NCBI RefSeq assembly: GCF_003254395.2 | Contig: NC_037638.1 | Coordinates: 4,144,001 to 4,208,000 of the forward strand | Length of the DNA: 64,000 bases | Direction: 5' to 3' | Source of the DNA: Apis mellifera | Lineage: Eukaryota; Arthropoda; Insecta; Hymenoptera; Apidae | Shown: positions 12,929 through 24,835 of the stretch, piece after piece | How the letters are laid out: each line of letters begins with the position of its first letter | Numbering within the stretch: the stretch's first letter is position 1 | Program-made: the position numbers and the translations under genes | Notes under the pieces: generated by a model | Seen by the model: only the letters and a program-made list of their open reading frames with translations | Databases searched by the model: none | What the model was told of the DNA's origin: nothing

Positions 12929-14063
12929 GTTATTTTTGCATATATTTGTAATATATAATATATAATAAAATTTTGTATATTTTGTAATAATAAAAAAATA
13001 AGTTTATTCGAAATTTTTATAATGAAATTATTTTTGTAAATAATTAAAAAAATAAGTTATTCGAAATTTTTATAATGAAATTATTTTTGTAAATAATTAA
13101 AAAAATAAATTTATTAGAAATTTTTTATAATGTTACTACTGATGAAGTTATTTTTATAAATAATTAAAAAAATAAATTTATTAGAAATTTTTTATAATGT
13201 TACTACTGATGAAGTTATTTTTATAAATAATTAAAAAAATAAGTTTATTTGAAATTTTTATAATGAAGTTATTTTTGTAAATAATTAAAAAAATAAGTTT
13301 ATTCGAAATTTTTATAATAAAGTTATATTTGTAAATAATTAAAAAAATAAATTTATTAGAAATTTTTTATAATGTTATTACTGATAAAGTTATTTTTGTA
13401 AATAATTAAAAAAATAAATTTATTCGAAATTTTTATAATGAAATTATTTTTCTAAATAATTAAAAAAATAAGTTTATTCGAAATTTTTATAATGAAGTTA
13501 TTTTTGTATATATTTTTAATATATAATATATAATAAAATTTTGTATATTTTGTAATAATAAAAAAATAAGTTTATTCGAAATTTTTATAATGAAGTTATT
13601 TTTGTAAATAATTAAAAAAATAAATTTATTCGAAATTTTTTATAATGTTATTACTGATGAAGTTATTTTTGCAAATAATTAAAAAAATAAGTTTATTTGA
13701 AATTTTTATAATAAAATTATTTTTGTAAATAATTAAAAAAATAAGTTATTCGAAATTTTTATAATGAAGTTATTTTTGTAAATAATTAAAAAAATAAATT
13801 TATTAGAAATTTTTTATAATGTTACTACTGATGAAGTTATTTTTGTAAATAATTAAAAAAATAAGTTTATTCGAAATTTTTATAATGAAGTTATTTTTGT
13901 AAATAATTAAAAAAATAAGTTTATTCGAAATTTTTTATAATGTTACTACTAATGAAGTTATTTTTGTAAATAATTAAAAAAATAAATTTATTCGAAATTT
14001 TTATAATGAAGTTATTTTTGTAAAAAATTAAAAAAATAAGTTTATTATTAATTTTTTATAATG
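12929..14063. repeat. AT-rich minisatellite, about 18 units
   Basis: The basic unit is 54 bp: a GTTATTTTTG block, TAAATAATTA, an A-run with TAAG, TTTATTCGAA and ATTTTTATAATGAA. A longer variant of about 67 bp inserts a TGTTACTACTGATGAA-type segment, and the two types alternate irregularly. A long spacer rich in ATATAATA appears at both 12932 and 13501, suggesting duplication of a block about 569 bp long. No frame is open. Confidence 0.93.
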
Positions 14064-14990
14064 TTACTACTTCTTTAACAAGTTAACTGGCTAATTTTTG
14101 TTTCTACGCCATTGATTCTTGAAATATTTTTGGATATCTTTGAATATTGATTCACGAATATTAGACATTATTTATATTCGATTCTCCGAAATACAGTTGT
14201 AAAATAATATTAACAACATTTGAAGATGCGTGGATTAATTAAATATTGCGAAAAAGAGACGACAAAAAAAAAAAAGAAAAAAAGAAAAAGAAACTCGAAA
14301 GAAAATGCTGACGATTAGACTTTGGCCGTGGTAATTGCGAACGACACCGACTACTGCAAGTAGTAAAAGCGTTCTTGGGTCGGACAGTGATATCCGGCCG
14401 CGATGTGAAACGACTTTATTCACTGCACAGAGGTAAATTTAAACAGTGTTCAACTCTTGAGATTAATGATATTTAATTAAGAAACATTGAAGATATATGT
14501 AATTTTTCGCTCGACACTTATTAATATTGAAATTTATTTAACTTCCTTTCTTGTTTCATATATACACACAAGAAATTAATTAAATAGAATTATAATAACC
14601 AATATTTTTTTTTAAGATTTTTTTAAGATTTTTTTGAGATTAAAAAAATATATATATATATTTAGTTGGTAAGTAAAGGAATATGTTGCCAGATTGTACA
14701 CCGAAAACTGTTGTATCGATCGAGATTGCAAGACCTATCTAAACCTAAGTTGTTTCACGGAGGATGCACAGCTTCTCGACGAGTTCTTGAGAAATTGCTG
14801 ATTGGTCTAGAAGCGGGTGTATAACGAAAGTTTAGAAGACAACACGCGTATTTAAATAGATGAGGAAAGAAGCACTTTCGAAAGAACGAGGAAAATATTC
14901 GAGATAAATTTTCAAGAAATTTCAAAAATACATTTTTTTCCCCTCGTTAATTAATTAACGAATTTTTTAATTCCATCTGCCCGCGTAAAT

Positions 14991-15012
14991 TCTTTCTTTC
15001 TTTCTTTCTTTC
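14991..15012. repeat. (CTTT)n microsatellite
   Basis: Five or more CTTT tetranucleotides in perfect phase, running into a T-rich tail. Confidence 0.9.
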
Positions 15013-15547
15013 TTTTTTGTTCTTCCCGGTGTAATATTTCCTTGTGTAAATTGTAAAGTGTGATAGTCACGAGCAAGCATCTCGAGTCGTAGATTACAAC
15101 GAGAAGAAGGTAAACGTTTCGCCAGACGAAGCTGCAGCACAGCTGCAAACAACGGATGCTTATATTCTACATGAAGTAAAGCAAAAGTTGAAAAGTTAAA
15201 GAGACGCGACGTTGACGAACCGATCGTATCTTCTTTTACATTTTCATTTTTATTTTCAAAAAAAAACTTTTCAAAAGAATTCGAATTTCTTAAATTTCCT
15301 CGTTTTATACGAAAAGTAGCAGCACTACTATTATTATATTACGAAATATACTACGAAGTTGTAAAAATATATAAACATAGACATTGTCTTGCTTTGTCGA
15401 TTTTTATAATACAGTATTCCATCCGGGTATTGATTCTTGGAACTGATACCTGTTTGAAAGTCTGAACAGGATACGAGAACGTCACCCGCGGAAACCCAAT
15501 ACCGAATATATATATACATTCTCGTGAAATCGTTCTTATCCATGAAT

Positions 15548-15569
15548 ATTTCCCTAGAATTAGGGAAAT
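15548..15569. other. Perfect hairpin, 9-bp stem and 4-nt loop
   Basis: Arms ATTTCCCTA and TAGGGAAAT are exact reverse complements around GAAT. No T-run follows and there is no adjacent gene, so a terminator role is not suggested. It could be a dimeric binding site or a chance inverted repeat. Confidence 0.6.
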
Positions 15570-16334
15570 CGATAAATAAAATCGAGATACAGGGAAAAAA
15601 AATTTGAAACAACGAATTAATCGAAAGCACTGTACCATTCTTTCAAAGTATTCGGAGCGGAAAATCCATTTATTTATCGAGGATACGCGCTTATACGTAA
15701 GAGCAAGAGTGTACCGTCGCGCGCGAGTATATATAAATATGAAAGAGAAGATTAAGTTCGTGACTATACGACAAGCTTTCGCAGTGGCGCCCCCATAAAG
15801 CTATCTTATACGAATAAGGCGGAAGGATTTGTCAAGCTGACTACACCTGAAAGGAAATTTAATGCGTCCCTTTAGAAAAGGGAGGAAAGAACAAGAAAAG
15901 TCACATAGATTCCATTTGAATTATTATTCAAAGCGACTTTATACGTTTATTGTCCCTTCCCATAATCAGGCTCGATTATATATATAAATTTATAAAAATT
16001 CTTCGAATAATTTCGCAGAAGAAAAATTTACATTTAAAAAAAATAGCTAGAAGCAATATTTGGCAAAAGAAGTAATTCATTGAGCTAAATCCGTGAACAT
16101 TTACTCGGCCCGAAATCGAGACACGGCTCACGCAACGGAATATCTACGCTACACACTGGCAGTGGATAGATGCGCAAACACGGTTGAAAAGGAAGATTAA
16201 AATCGTGACTGTACAGCTACTACTCTCCCTGTAATCGACTTTACACACCTCGCAGCTATTTCGTTTAAGATGCTCGAGGATATGGAAGTACGTCCTCGAA
16301 AGCGAGAAGATACTCGCGAATAATACCAATAAAA

Positions 16335-16983
16335 ATGTCGAGTTTCGTGTTTACGAGCATGTGTACACTCGCTCACTCGCTCGCTCGCTCTCCCACCAAA
16401 CGGATTAACTTTCCTTTTCTTTCTCCATTCCCCTTCCGCTCCACCGCTCTCAGCGCTCCCGTTCCCCCACCACACTCGACTTTGTTTGCCTTTAATTTTC
16501 CCCTGTTTTCGCAACGGCTTCGCCATTTCTCTCCTCTCCCCGCGCGTTTTTTTTCGTTTTCTCACTTTCCTTTAAAAATTTCTCTCTCTCTCTCCTTCAG
16601 TTTTCTTCATTTTCATCCTCCTTTCATCTAATAACTTCTTTATTTTGATCCTTTTATTCCGCTTACTTTCGCGCTTCCTCCCCCCTTTCGCTATTGCCTT
16701 TCGTTTTAAAGCTATCCTCTCTTCCTCTCCCTCTCCCCTCCTCCTTCTCCAACCGTTCTCGTCCCGTCATCATCGTCGTCGTTTCATTTTCATTTCGTCG
16801 TTTGTCCCCGATTCATCCCCCATTTTTTGCTCGAGTTACTAATTAACCGCTTCGTTTAATTTTCTCTTAGCATTCGCGCTTAATTTCCTGTTTCTTCTTA
16901 CGCGCTAGTAACTCCATTCTCCTCCCCCTCCATCGACTTTATTAGAGCTGCTCTCTCGTTCGTTTTTTTTTTTTTTTTTTTTT
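16335..16983 (+). repeat. Long pyrimidine-rich strand ending in T21
   Basis: For about 600 bp the + strand is overwhelmingly C and T, with few purine runs, and it ends in 21 T at 16963-16983. The asymmetry keeps one + frame (98 codons) open with serine, phenylalanine and proline, which is compositional and not evidence of a gene. Such tracts can adopt triplex DNA or act as polypyrimidine signals; no acceptor and exon could be placed. Confidence 0.75.
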
Positions 16984-17893
16984 CGTATATTTATACATCT
17001 GTATATTTCTCATAGGAGGACAAAGATTTTGTCGTTTTGAATGTGTACACCTTGTATTTTTTTTCATGGAATGTTTCGAATGAATTCGAACGAATTATAT
17101 TTCGCTCGTAATTTGCAAATATCGTTAATTAAAATTGCACGAAAAAAATTTCAGAGATATCTTTATCTATTGATCCTGTACATTGTTCGCGTCGAATTAA
17201 TTCAGCAGGGAGACGCGCCTTGGTGATTAAATTAAATATATCGTTATCGTTTGTTGATTGGAACAAAATATAGGAATATTTATTGTTACAATATTGGAAA
17301 TTCTAAATTCTTCGTTAAATTTCAACATGCATTAGGCATTAATATAGATGTTACCGTGGCGTGTAAACACAGTTACAATCCCGGGATGATATTAAATTAT
17401 GGACATATACGTTGTATTACCGCTATATTATAGAGTCCTAGATTCATATTCAACTGTGCGGATAGATAGCGCACCAGACACAGCGCCCTACGCTCGCGTC
17501 GAATTATGTACGTATGTAATATTACGTTGCACCGTATTAAATCATAACGAAATGTTCGCGGATGGGATATTAGTTTCGAAAACACGTAACAATGTTAATC
17601 ATTTTTGTAAATGGAAAATTGAGAGAAACTGGACGGAGTGAAATTAAATAATTGAAACGAGTTGGTAACGAATATTTATATTTCCATCTCTCGCTTCAAC
17701 GAAGTTATACGCACAATAAATTATCCATAAACTTGCCTCCCAATAATTAAACGTAAAAATTCTCTCGATAAATACTAGTCCGTCACTTTTAAAACTCTCG
17801 TTTCAGGTAAAAACGTGGCAACTCGATCCAGCCACTTTCCCTCCCGTTAAGCGCGAAACAATTAAATTCTTTCGTATTTCACTCATTCACTTC

Positions 17894-17927
<34 letters not shown>

Positions 17928-18125
17928 TTTCTTTTCAGAGTTGAATGTTATAAAGTTAATTTAAACGATTACTTGTTAAAATGCTTGAATAACATTTATA
18001 CAAGTTTCACGCTACGATTATTTATTACTATTATTATTTTTCTTCGATTCATTCTAAGCGACGCGTCTCTTCGAAAAAGAAATTCTCCCATACCATAACT
18101 AAACTATCCCTCATCTAATCGGCTG
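16984..18125. other. Gene-free stretch
   Basis: AT-rich, with a TA microsatellite at 17897-17925. Frames of 60-80 codons around 17250-17640 have no recognisable features. Confidence 0.65.
17897..17925. repeat. (TA)n microsatellite
   Basis: About fourteen uninterrupted TA dinucleotides. Confidence 0.95.
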
Positions 18126-18383
18126 CTGGAATCCCCTCTGCTCGCAATTCATCAAACGTTGAAAGCCGTCTCGTCCATCTTCCGCTCCGTGGAATCTCCA
18201 TCCTCCCGATTGTTACATGTCGCGAGCCCTATGCTCGAAGGAACAACTACATCTCTCTCTCTCCCCTCCCTCTTTTTTCCACGTTTCCACGTTTTAATTA
18301 ACGCGACCACGACGCGACAAGTCTCGAAAAGTCTCTTCTGCAAAAGTCTCTACGGCATGCTTTTCGATGTGTGCATATGTACG

Positions 18384-18457
18384 TAGTGGTGGTAGTGGTG
18401 GTAGTGGTGGTAGTGGTGGTAGTGGTGATGGTGGTGGTGGTGGTGGTAATGGTGGTC
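18384..18457. repeat. AGTGGTGGT minisatellite running into (GGT)n
   Basis: Five 9-bp units AGTGGTGGT are followed by GATGGT and a run of GGT triplets with one AAT. The array is a multiple of three throughout and open on both strands. Confidence 0.92.
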
Positions 18458-18685
18458 GGCCGCGACGGAGGCAAAGCAAGGCGAGAGGGAGGGAGGGAGG
18501 GAACTTGGCGCGGTGGAGGGGCATAGAGACACACACAAGGTTGCGAATAGTTGACGCGTTTAACGAAGTGTCGACGCGAAGAAACGGGTGGAAACGGTTA
18601 CGCGGCGCGCGGGCTTGAAGAGAGTAGTCGAGGCCGAAAAGTGGCGCTGCTCGTTATCGCGAGAAACGGCCCGTGCCTCGCTCGC

Positions 18686-18743
18686 CCGTGAGACAGAAAG
18701 AGAGAGAGATACCACGGCCGTGAGACAGAAAGAGAGAGAGATA
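18686..18743 (+). repeat. Tandem duplication of a 26-bp GA-rich word, period 32
   Basis: CCGTGAGACAGAAAG followed by GAGAGAGATA occurs twice, separated by CCACGG. Identity is complete across the word, so the duplication looks recent. Confidence 0.88.
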
Positions 18744-18790
18744 TCTCGGCCGAGCGGAGAGAGGACGAAGTTCATTTTCAAATGTACAAA

Positions 18791-21035
18791 AAATAATTGT
18801 TTCGATGTAATGTATAATAAACCATACGACTCTTGTCGTTAAAATTTTAAAATTTTAAACGTTCACAGATTAAACAAAATTTGAACACGATCAATAATTT
18901 TAATTTATTTTAATTTAATTCGTTATAAATTATCGATAAATTTTGTTTTTTCTTTTTTTTGTAAATTAAATTCAAAGTTAAATAATTACTTCATACTAGA
19001 AATTCACACGATGTATGATGATTTGTCAATGATTTCTTTATTTGTTCCACATCGTTCCACACGACAAGAGTCGAATGTATGAGAAGAAATAGAAACTTTC
19101 TATTTTTTTTTTTTTTTTTTTGATTTGCGAAATTTTGAAAACTATATTAAAATTAATTTTAAGTTAATTCTTTATCCTAGCCATTGATATTAATTTTAAA
19201 CTATCTTATATTATAATGTATTTATATATAATAATATTTCTAACTTTTTCTTTTTTATTCCAATTTTTTTATTCCAATCTTTAATTCATTTTTTTAATTA
19301 AATTATCACTTCGTTCAAGTATCGGATAATTTATAGATTAGGATCGTCGAAGAGATCCCTATGGAAAATAACTTCTTTTTTTAACAAGCATTTTTTTCTT
19401 AAAATTCCTTTTTTCAGAATATTCTATTTCCAATTCTCAAGATTCAGTTTATTACATTTAATTGTAATGTTAATTCTTCTTTTCAATCATATTCAATCAT
19501 ACTTTTATTTTTAACAAATTTAATAAAAAAACCCAATATCGTTTTCTAAAAATTTTGTTCAATTACTTTCTTCGAACCATTATTAAGATATTTTGAGAAG
19601 ACATTGTGAGAATAATTTTTCGTTTCGTACGACGATAAATTTCGAACCGATCGGAAAAGAGATTTACATTTAGAATTTTTATATAAAATGACAAAAAAAA
19701 AAAAGGACATTTAAATTATTAATAAACTGACAGGTGCCTATAGACAAATATTATTTTATTTAACGTGTTCGATACGAAGAGTAACCGTGTGTGCACTGTC
19801 ACCGGCAAACAGTTTCACACATTCGCCCGCTGTATTTTCCGTATTGTCCCGTTGCCGTTTCGCAATTGTTTTTGCAAATATTACTTTTGCGCGGGCGTTG
19901 GAAAAAAAAAAGAAAAAAAAGAAAAATTTTCCCCGAAAACCGAATATCCACCGGGTAGAGGATGGTGTATTTGCTCGTCAAACGATAATAGCTCGCGATC
20001 GCGTATTAATAAATGAAACATCGATGGCCAATTGTATCGAATTGTCCACCGGAATGTCCAGATAAACCTGTTAATGAATCTCGTCCATCAACGAGGCAAA
20101 TGTTTATTACGTTGGACGATAGGATTGATTTACATTCATCCCATGATGGAGATTTTTTTTTTTTTTTTTAGATTAATGATCTTTCGAAAAAGTATCTCGC
20201 TTTGGAAAACGCGTTGAATCGTTTTTTTTTTAGAAAGAAATTTATCTTGTTTCGTGCAATTTATATATACGAAGACTTTATTTAATTTTGTTAAAAGTAA
20301 ATTATTAGAAACGTTCGTGCAAACGTACATTTTTTTCAGCACAATTATAGAGATGGAAGTGAAACACAGGTCTGTCTCCATTTACGTTATGAGCGTTTCG
20401 TATATCTTTGTACGCAAATAAGTTATTAATTAATTTAAAAAGCTTTTTTTACAAGTTACATATATATATATTTTTCTCTTTTCTTTTTCATTCTTTTCAA
20501 AAAGGATTGTTACTTACTTCGAAGATAAAATTAATTAACCTACAATTATTATTATTAATTACACAACATTTATATTCCTTATTAAATATCAACGAATACA
20601 CATCATCCAAAAATTTAAATATTCGAATACCTACACGACTTAATCGAGTAAATTTAATCAATATTAAATATTATAATATAATAATATAAAAAAAATAATA
20701 TAAAATATTAAATACCTTCAACATCAGGAGCCGATATTCCACGTGTTAAACGACACGCAACTTGTAACTTGATCGAGCATTCGAATTCCATCCGAGAATT
20801 GCCAAGTCGAGGGAATGAAAACAGTTCCGCGAGAATAGGGATTCTTCCGCAACTACGGCCGTTCGGGAGGAGGAATCTTCGATGGCCGAGAAATCGCTCT
20901 ATTCCACCAGGATCTCCCTTCCCTCTGCTTCACACCGTTCCCTTTCCCCCCTAGGCAATTAGAGTTCTTGGATGAGGGTAATTAAATGAGACGTTCCAGA
21001 TAATCCCAAGTTTTCCGGGATAGACTGCAGATTTC
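18791..21035. other. Gene-free AT-rich stretch
   Basis: Homopolymers include a T19 tract near 19103-19121 and A-runs near 19900. Frames of 83-93 codons at 19765-20065 and 20408-20689 are unrecognised; the first includes a polylysine run. A CpG-richer patch lies at 20760-20960. Confidence 0.65.
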
Positions 21036-21051
21036 TACAGGGTGATTCAGG
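21036..21051 (+). mobile_element. Possible transposable-element end TACAGGGTGATTCAGG
   Basis: The word matches the TACAGGGTG start seen on many insect interspersed elements and is close to the TATACCGGGTG words elsewhere in this window. No partner end or target duplication was found, so this is a weak call. Confidence 0.25.
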
Positions 21052-21429
21052 AAGACAAGAAAAGGTGTATCCTTACTTGTAACAGATGTGTACAGTAATT
21101 CAATGATTTGTTGTTCAAAATATAATAATAATCGCAAATAATTGTGTCAAACAATCTAGGTTACGAGAAAAATAGACCAATTATAGTAATTACGAATATC
21201 AGTCAGTCGTTTTAATAAATAATTGCTTAAAATAATTTTTTTAATTCGAAATTTTTATCTAGTTACTTTTTCAATAGATTAATATATATATATATTCTTC
21301 TATATATTCTAAAATCAAAAATTCGCTCTTCGACACAAAATTTAATTATAAAATTTAATTTAATTATAAATTTGTCTTTTTTAAAATAGAAACAATGTAA
21401 TAGAAGAATTTCGAAAAAAATTCTCAATA

Positions 21430-21880
21430 ATTTTGCTCTCGAACGGGTGTATTTTCATTCCGCGTTACCGCGTCAAAACAATTAACCAGATATACGCGCG
21501 AATTAACGCGCATCGATTATTCTAAAAACGAACGAATCCCAGGGGACTTTATTACACCCCGCGCTCTATGACCATAACAATTTGCCCGAACCCACCACAC
21601 CACTATACGGTCCACCAGTATCCACGTTAAAACCACGGTAAAATCACGTATGGACACGCGTTTTCGTCCACTCGTCCGCCCGTGCCAATTAGTTTTCAAA
21701 CACTCGTCTCGCCCCGCTCTCGACAAAACCGGGTACACCGCCGTGGAGGGGGGAGGGGGGGGGAGGCGGACGAAATCGTCCGCTCGACGGACGAAACGGC
21801 GACGAGACGCAACAAATGATCCGACGCGCGATAATGGCGGCCGTAATTAGCACGATGGACGCAATTCTGCCGGGCGAATT
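21430..21880. other. CpG-rich island with G-rich run
   Basis: CpG-rich DNA with open frames on both strands but no recognisable protein. The + strand carries G6-A-G9 at 21748-21763. Possible regulatory DNA. Confidence 0.35.
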
Positions 21881-24495
21881 TCCGATACCGAATCGTATAT
21901 TTTCATCGTTGGATATTGAAAAATTGGATCGATGTCAACGGCTTTCCGGATTTTCGAACGATACACGATTCGGGAACAAAAAAAAAAATTCATAAATATC
22001 GAAAATTTTATCGAAAGTATTCTTATATTTATTATCGTTTTTGGCGATTAAGTGTATAATCCTTCCTTATTCTGTTGAATGTATTCTTTTTTTTTGTAAG
22101 ATATTGTATTCCAATTTGCTTTTATTGCGAAGAATTATTTATTTATGGAGGAAATGTTAATTGACAATGGTGTCGTATATTCTTTTAATTTTGATAATCT
22201 TTAATCTTGTTGTTGAGTGGAGCTTGAAAAAGTTTCTATTATTTTCTCATAATTTAATAAGAAATCGTTTTATGGATATGTTAATAATGGAATTTTATCT
22301 GTAGAATTATTATAAAATAGTTTTATCGAAATTGATTGTTGTATTTAAAAAAAGAAAGTATTTACAACAATCCTCAATATTTCCGTGAAAAATTATTTCA
22401 AAGTATTTTTCAAACTCGTATAAGAAATTCAAATAATAAAATTCAAGTCGTAAATAACGCAACGTTAAATATAAACGCATTAATCTTCTGGATTTCGAGA
22501 ACCCATCCGAAAATATCTTTTCGTCCAGTAATTTCCCGTCACCCCACCCTCGTCCCTCCATAGATCTTATTAGAGAAAGGGAGGAAATTAGGTTTTCCAT
22601 AGGGATGAAAAAAAAAAAAAAAAAAGAGAGAAAGAAATCCTCCGCCCTTCTCATGTGCCGGAATTTTCTGGCGAATGACACCGCCATTATTCATCGGCGG
22701 AGGGCGTATAAAGGAAAGATTCTCGTATTATCTTTTAATTCGTTTCAACCTAATTAGGTAACTCGCTAACTGGATTCCCCGGGCGAGTATTCACATCACT
22801 TTCAAAATACGCTTCAGCTATCCTAGAATGAAAAACGAGAGCGAAAGAGAGAGAGAGAGAGAGAGAGAATGAAAAAAAAAATCCCTCCCCCTCCTCCCCC
22901 CTCCCCTTCGTTTTAAAACGCGAACCATGAAATTACTGTCGAACTTTTAAATTACGCCTTTGAAAGCATCCGCTGTTCGAGCGTATAATATCCGATAATA
23001 GATAATTTCATTTAGCTCATGGAAATGGCGAGAGAGAAAGGAGTGGGGAGGGATTGGTTTTCATCAACGTGTTGTCTTTCAGAGAAAGAGAGTTCTTTCG
23101 CCGCAACAACGGAGGAAAAGCAAAGTTTCGGAAGAGACAAGTTTTAAATTCTAATCCTACTCCCGTGGTATATTACAGACTACTGGGAAAGAGTAACACG
23201 AGAGAAAAAAACTTCCTACTTGGATACCTTTTCTTTCTTCCTCGTTTCTTTTCTTTTTTTTTTTCGTTCTTTTTTATAACTCTCGACAAAACTTCGTATT
23301 TTTTATTATTACGATGCGTAGTTCCTAAAGTAGCTCTAGCTCTTTGACGATCGACACGGATTTCTTCTTTCTATAAGACGTTCAAGACTTTAAACTCAAA
23401 ATTTTATTACGAATTGAAAGTGGATATGATATTAGTAGAAAATGATTCTATTATTTTATTTTTCGGGAATATTTTTCGAGAAAACGAAAGATTAATAAAA
23501 ATGAGAAAGAAACGAGTTCGAAAAATCATATAATTTCTAAAGAAACTAGTTTTAACTACTTTACTACTTTAACTAATTTAGAATTTCAAAATTAATTGTC
23601 TCGGCGACTTTTTTAGAACTAACCTCTCCAAAGGCTCGATGATCATCTTAACTTTTTCCTTCTTTGCCTTCCTTTTTTACGTTCTCTTTGAAAAATTGTG
23701 AAAACTAGTGTCCCTCGAAGGACCTATTTTCCTCCCTCTCTCCCGCCTCCTCAGCACTTCGAAAGAGAAGAGAGTAATATTTTACCTAACTAATAGGATA
23801 TAAAACTGACCTTGTTCTTGAAAATGCATTTGGGATTGTGATAATTTTTCGAGAAGGATATAATCTTGACAATCGACATATCGAATAACCGTAAGGGTCC
23901 ATTACCTGAGCCGTGACAAACTTCTAACCTCATTTCACTTCATTTTAGATCAATGTAAATTGGAGAGTTCCTTCCTGCAACATTTGTTAAAATCACAGGA
24001 TTTTGTTACCTTTTCAGAAAAAAATAAGTATCCAGAGTAAAAGATTATTCGATTCTAATTAATCACCATTGAATTACTTTGAATTAGAAGACAGAAACTT
24101 TGAAACTTTAGAAGTTGATCGTTCCGACTAACGGATCGTATTGAAGTAACGAGACCGCGGAAAGTTCCGAACCGAGAGCCGATTGTCGTTCGGGCATCTT
24201 CGACTAAGCTACCCGATGTTTGCCGAAAGTAACCGAAGACGATTAACTCCAACTAGGGCACTCAGCATTTCAGCTATATCATAAGCCTGTTTTATTGGTT
24301 TTATGGGATTGATCGAATAATAATTTTTCCTTTATCCCTTAATTATTACAACAATTAACCTTTAAATATTCCGATCAATTTATAAATTGTCAAAATATAT
24401 ATTTTTTTTTTTATTACTTTCACCGTTTGCTTTTTTTAAATTAAAATCCCAATTTTACAATCGTCAAAAACTTTCTATACGCAAGTAAATTTAAA
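21881..24495. other. Gene-free stretch
   Basis: Contains A18 at 22608-22625 and a GA microsatellite at 22847-22868 followed by a C/T-rich stretch. A 125-codon - frame at 22310-22687 includes a phenylalanine run read from the A-tract and ends in very AT-rich sequence, so it is not supported. No splice-flanked segment stands out. Confidence 0.65.
22847..22868. repeat. (GA)n microsatellite
   Basis: Eleven uninterrupted GA dinucleotides. Confidence 0.93.
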
Positions 24496-24499
24496 ATCT

Positions 24500-24835
24500 G
24501 TCCATGTGCTAAATGATCATAGCGTAGCGGGCAAGCTTTTTCCCCATGGGATTAACGTAAATCTGTATTACGAGGAGAAAAAGTTTTCACGTGGCGAGTG
24601 GCCTCATCGCGCAAACTGGCCGTGTATTTCAAAAAGGAAGCCCGCAGACGACAGAGGAGCGTTAATTATTTGTTTTCAGCCGGCCTTCTTCAGCCGCTCA
24701 CAGTCGGATAAAGCGAACTCGGCCGAGCGAATTAGTTTCGCTAGGATTAATCGTGTTCGCGGTTAAAGTAACCGCAGGATTCCAGTGGTTGTGCTCGCTG
24801 AGCTATCTCCTGATGCTCGCCGCTGGATTTTAAAC
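24500..24835. other. GC-richer single-copy element with an AACCGC inverted pair
   Basis: A compact non-repetitive block, GC-richer than its flanks, with an 86-codon + frame of no recognisable family. Near its end, 24759-24775 is a perfect inverted repeat: GCGGTTA, AAG, TAACCGC. AACCGCA fits the Runx/Runt consensus RACCRCA. It resembles a conserved regulatory element, but conservation cannot be seen from one sequence. Confidence 0.3.

Larger units (their letters stand above)
14064..16330. other. Gene-free stretch
   Basis: AT-rich with short CpG-richer parts at about 14300-14420 and 15060-15240. Small repeats are CTTT at 14991-15012 and a TTAATTAATTAA palindrome near 14948. A TATATAAAT word at 15729-15737 follows a CG-rich GCGCGCGAG, but no initiator or open frame supports a promoter. 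Open frames at 15334-15638 (-) are not recognised. Confidence 0.6.
18130..18790. other. CpG-rich island, possible promoter or untranslated exon
   Basis: This is one of the most CpG-rich stretches in the window. It has overlapping open frames on both strands that read a simple repeat as glycine/serine (+) or histidine/tyrosine, threonine and proline (-). No start, domain or splice pair identifies a gene. The combination of CpG-rich DNA, GA-rich duplicated words and a trinucleotide-based repeat is typical of regulatory or 5' untranslated DNA, but that is inference. Confidence 0.35.

Noticed and set aside
15729..15737. TATATAAAT as a TATA box
   Set aside because: TA-rich words are common in this DNA, and no initiator, downstream element or open frame follows.
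16335..16631. 98-codon + frame rich in serine and phenylalanine
   Set aside because: It is a by-product of the pyrimidine-rich strand.
18294..18538. Histidine-, threonine- or proline-rich small proteins (- strand)
   Set aside because: All three - frames are open through the same GGT-type repeat, so openness reflects the repeat unit, not coding.
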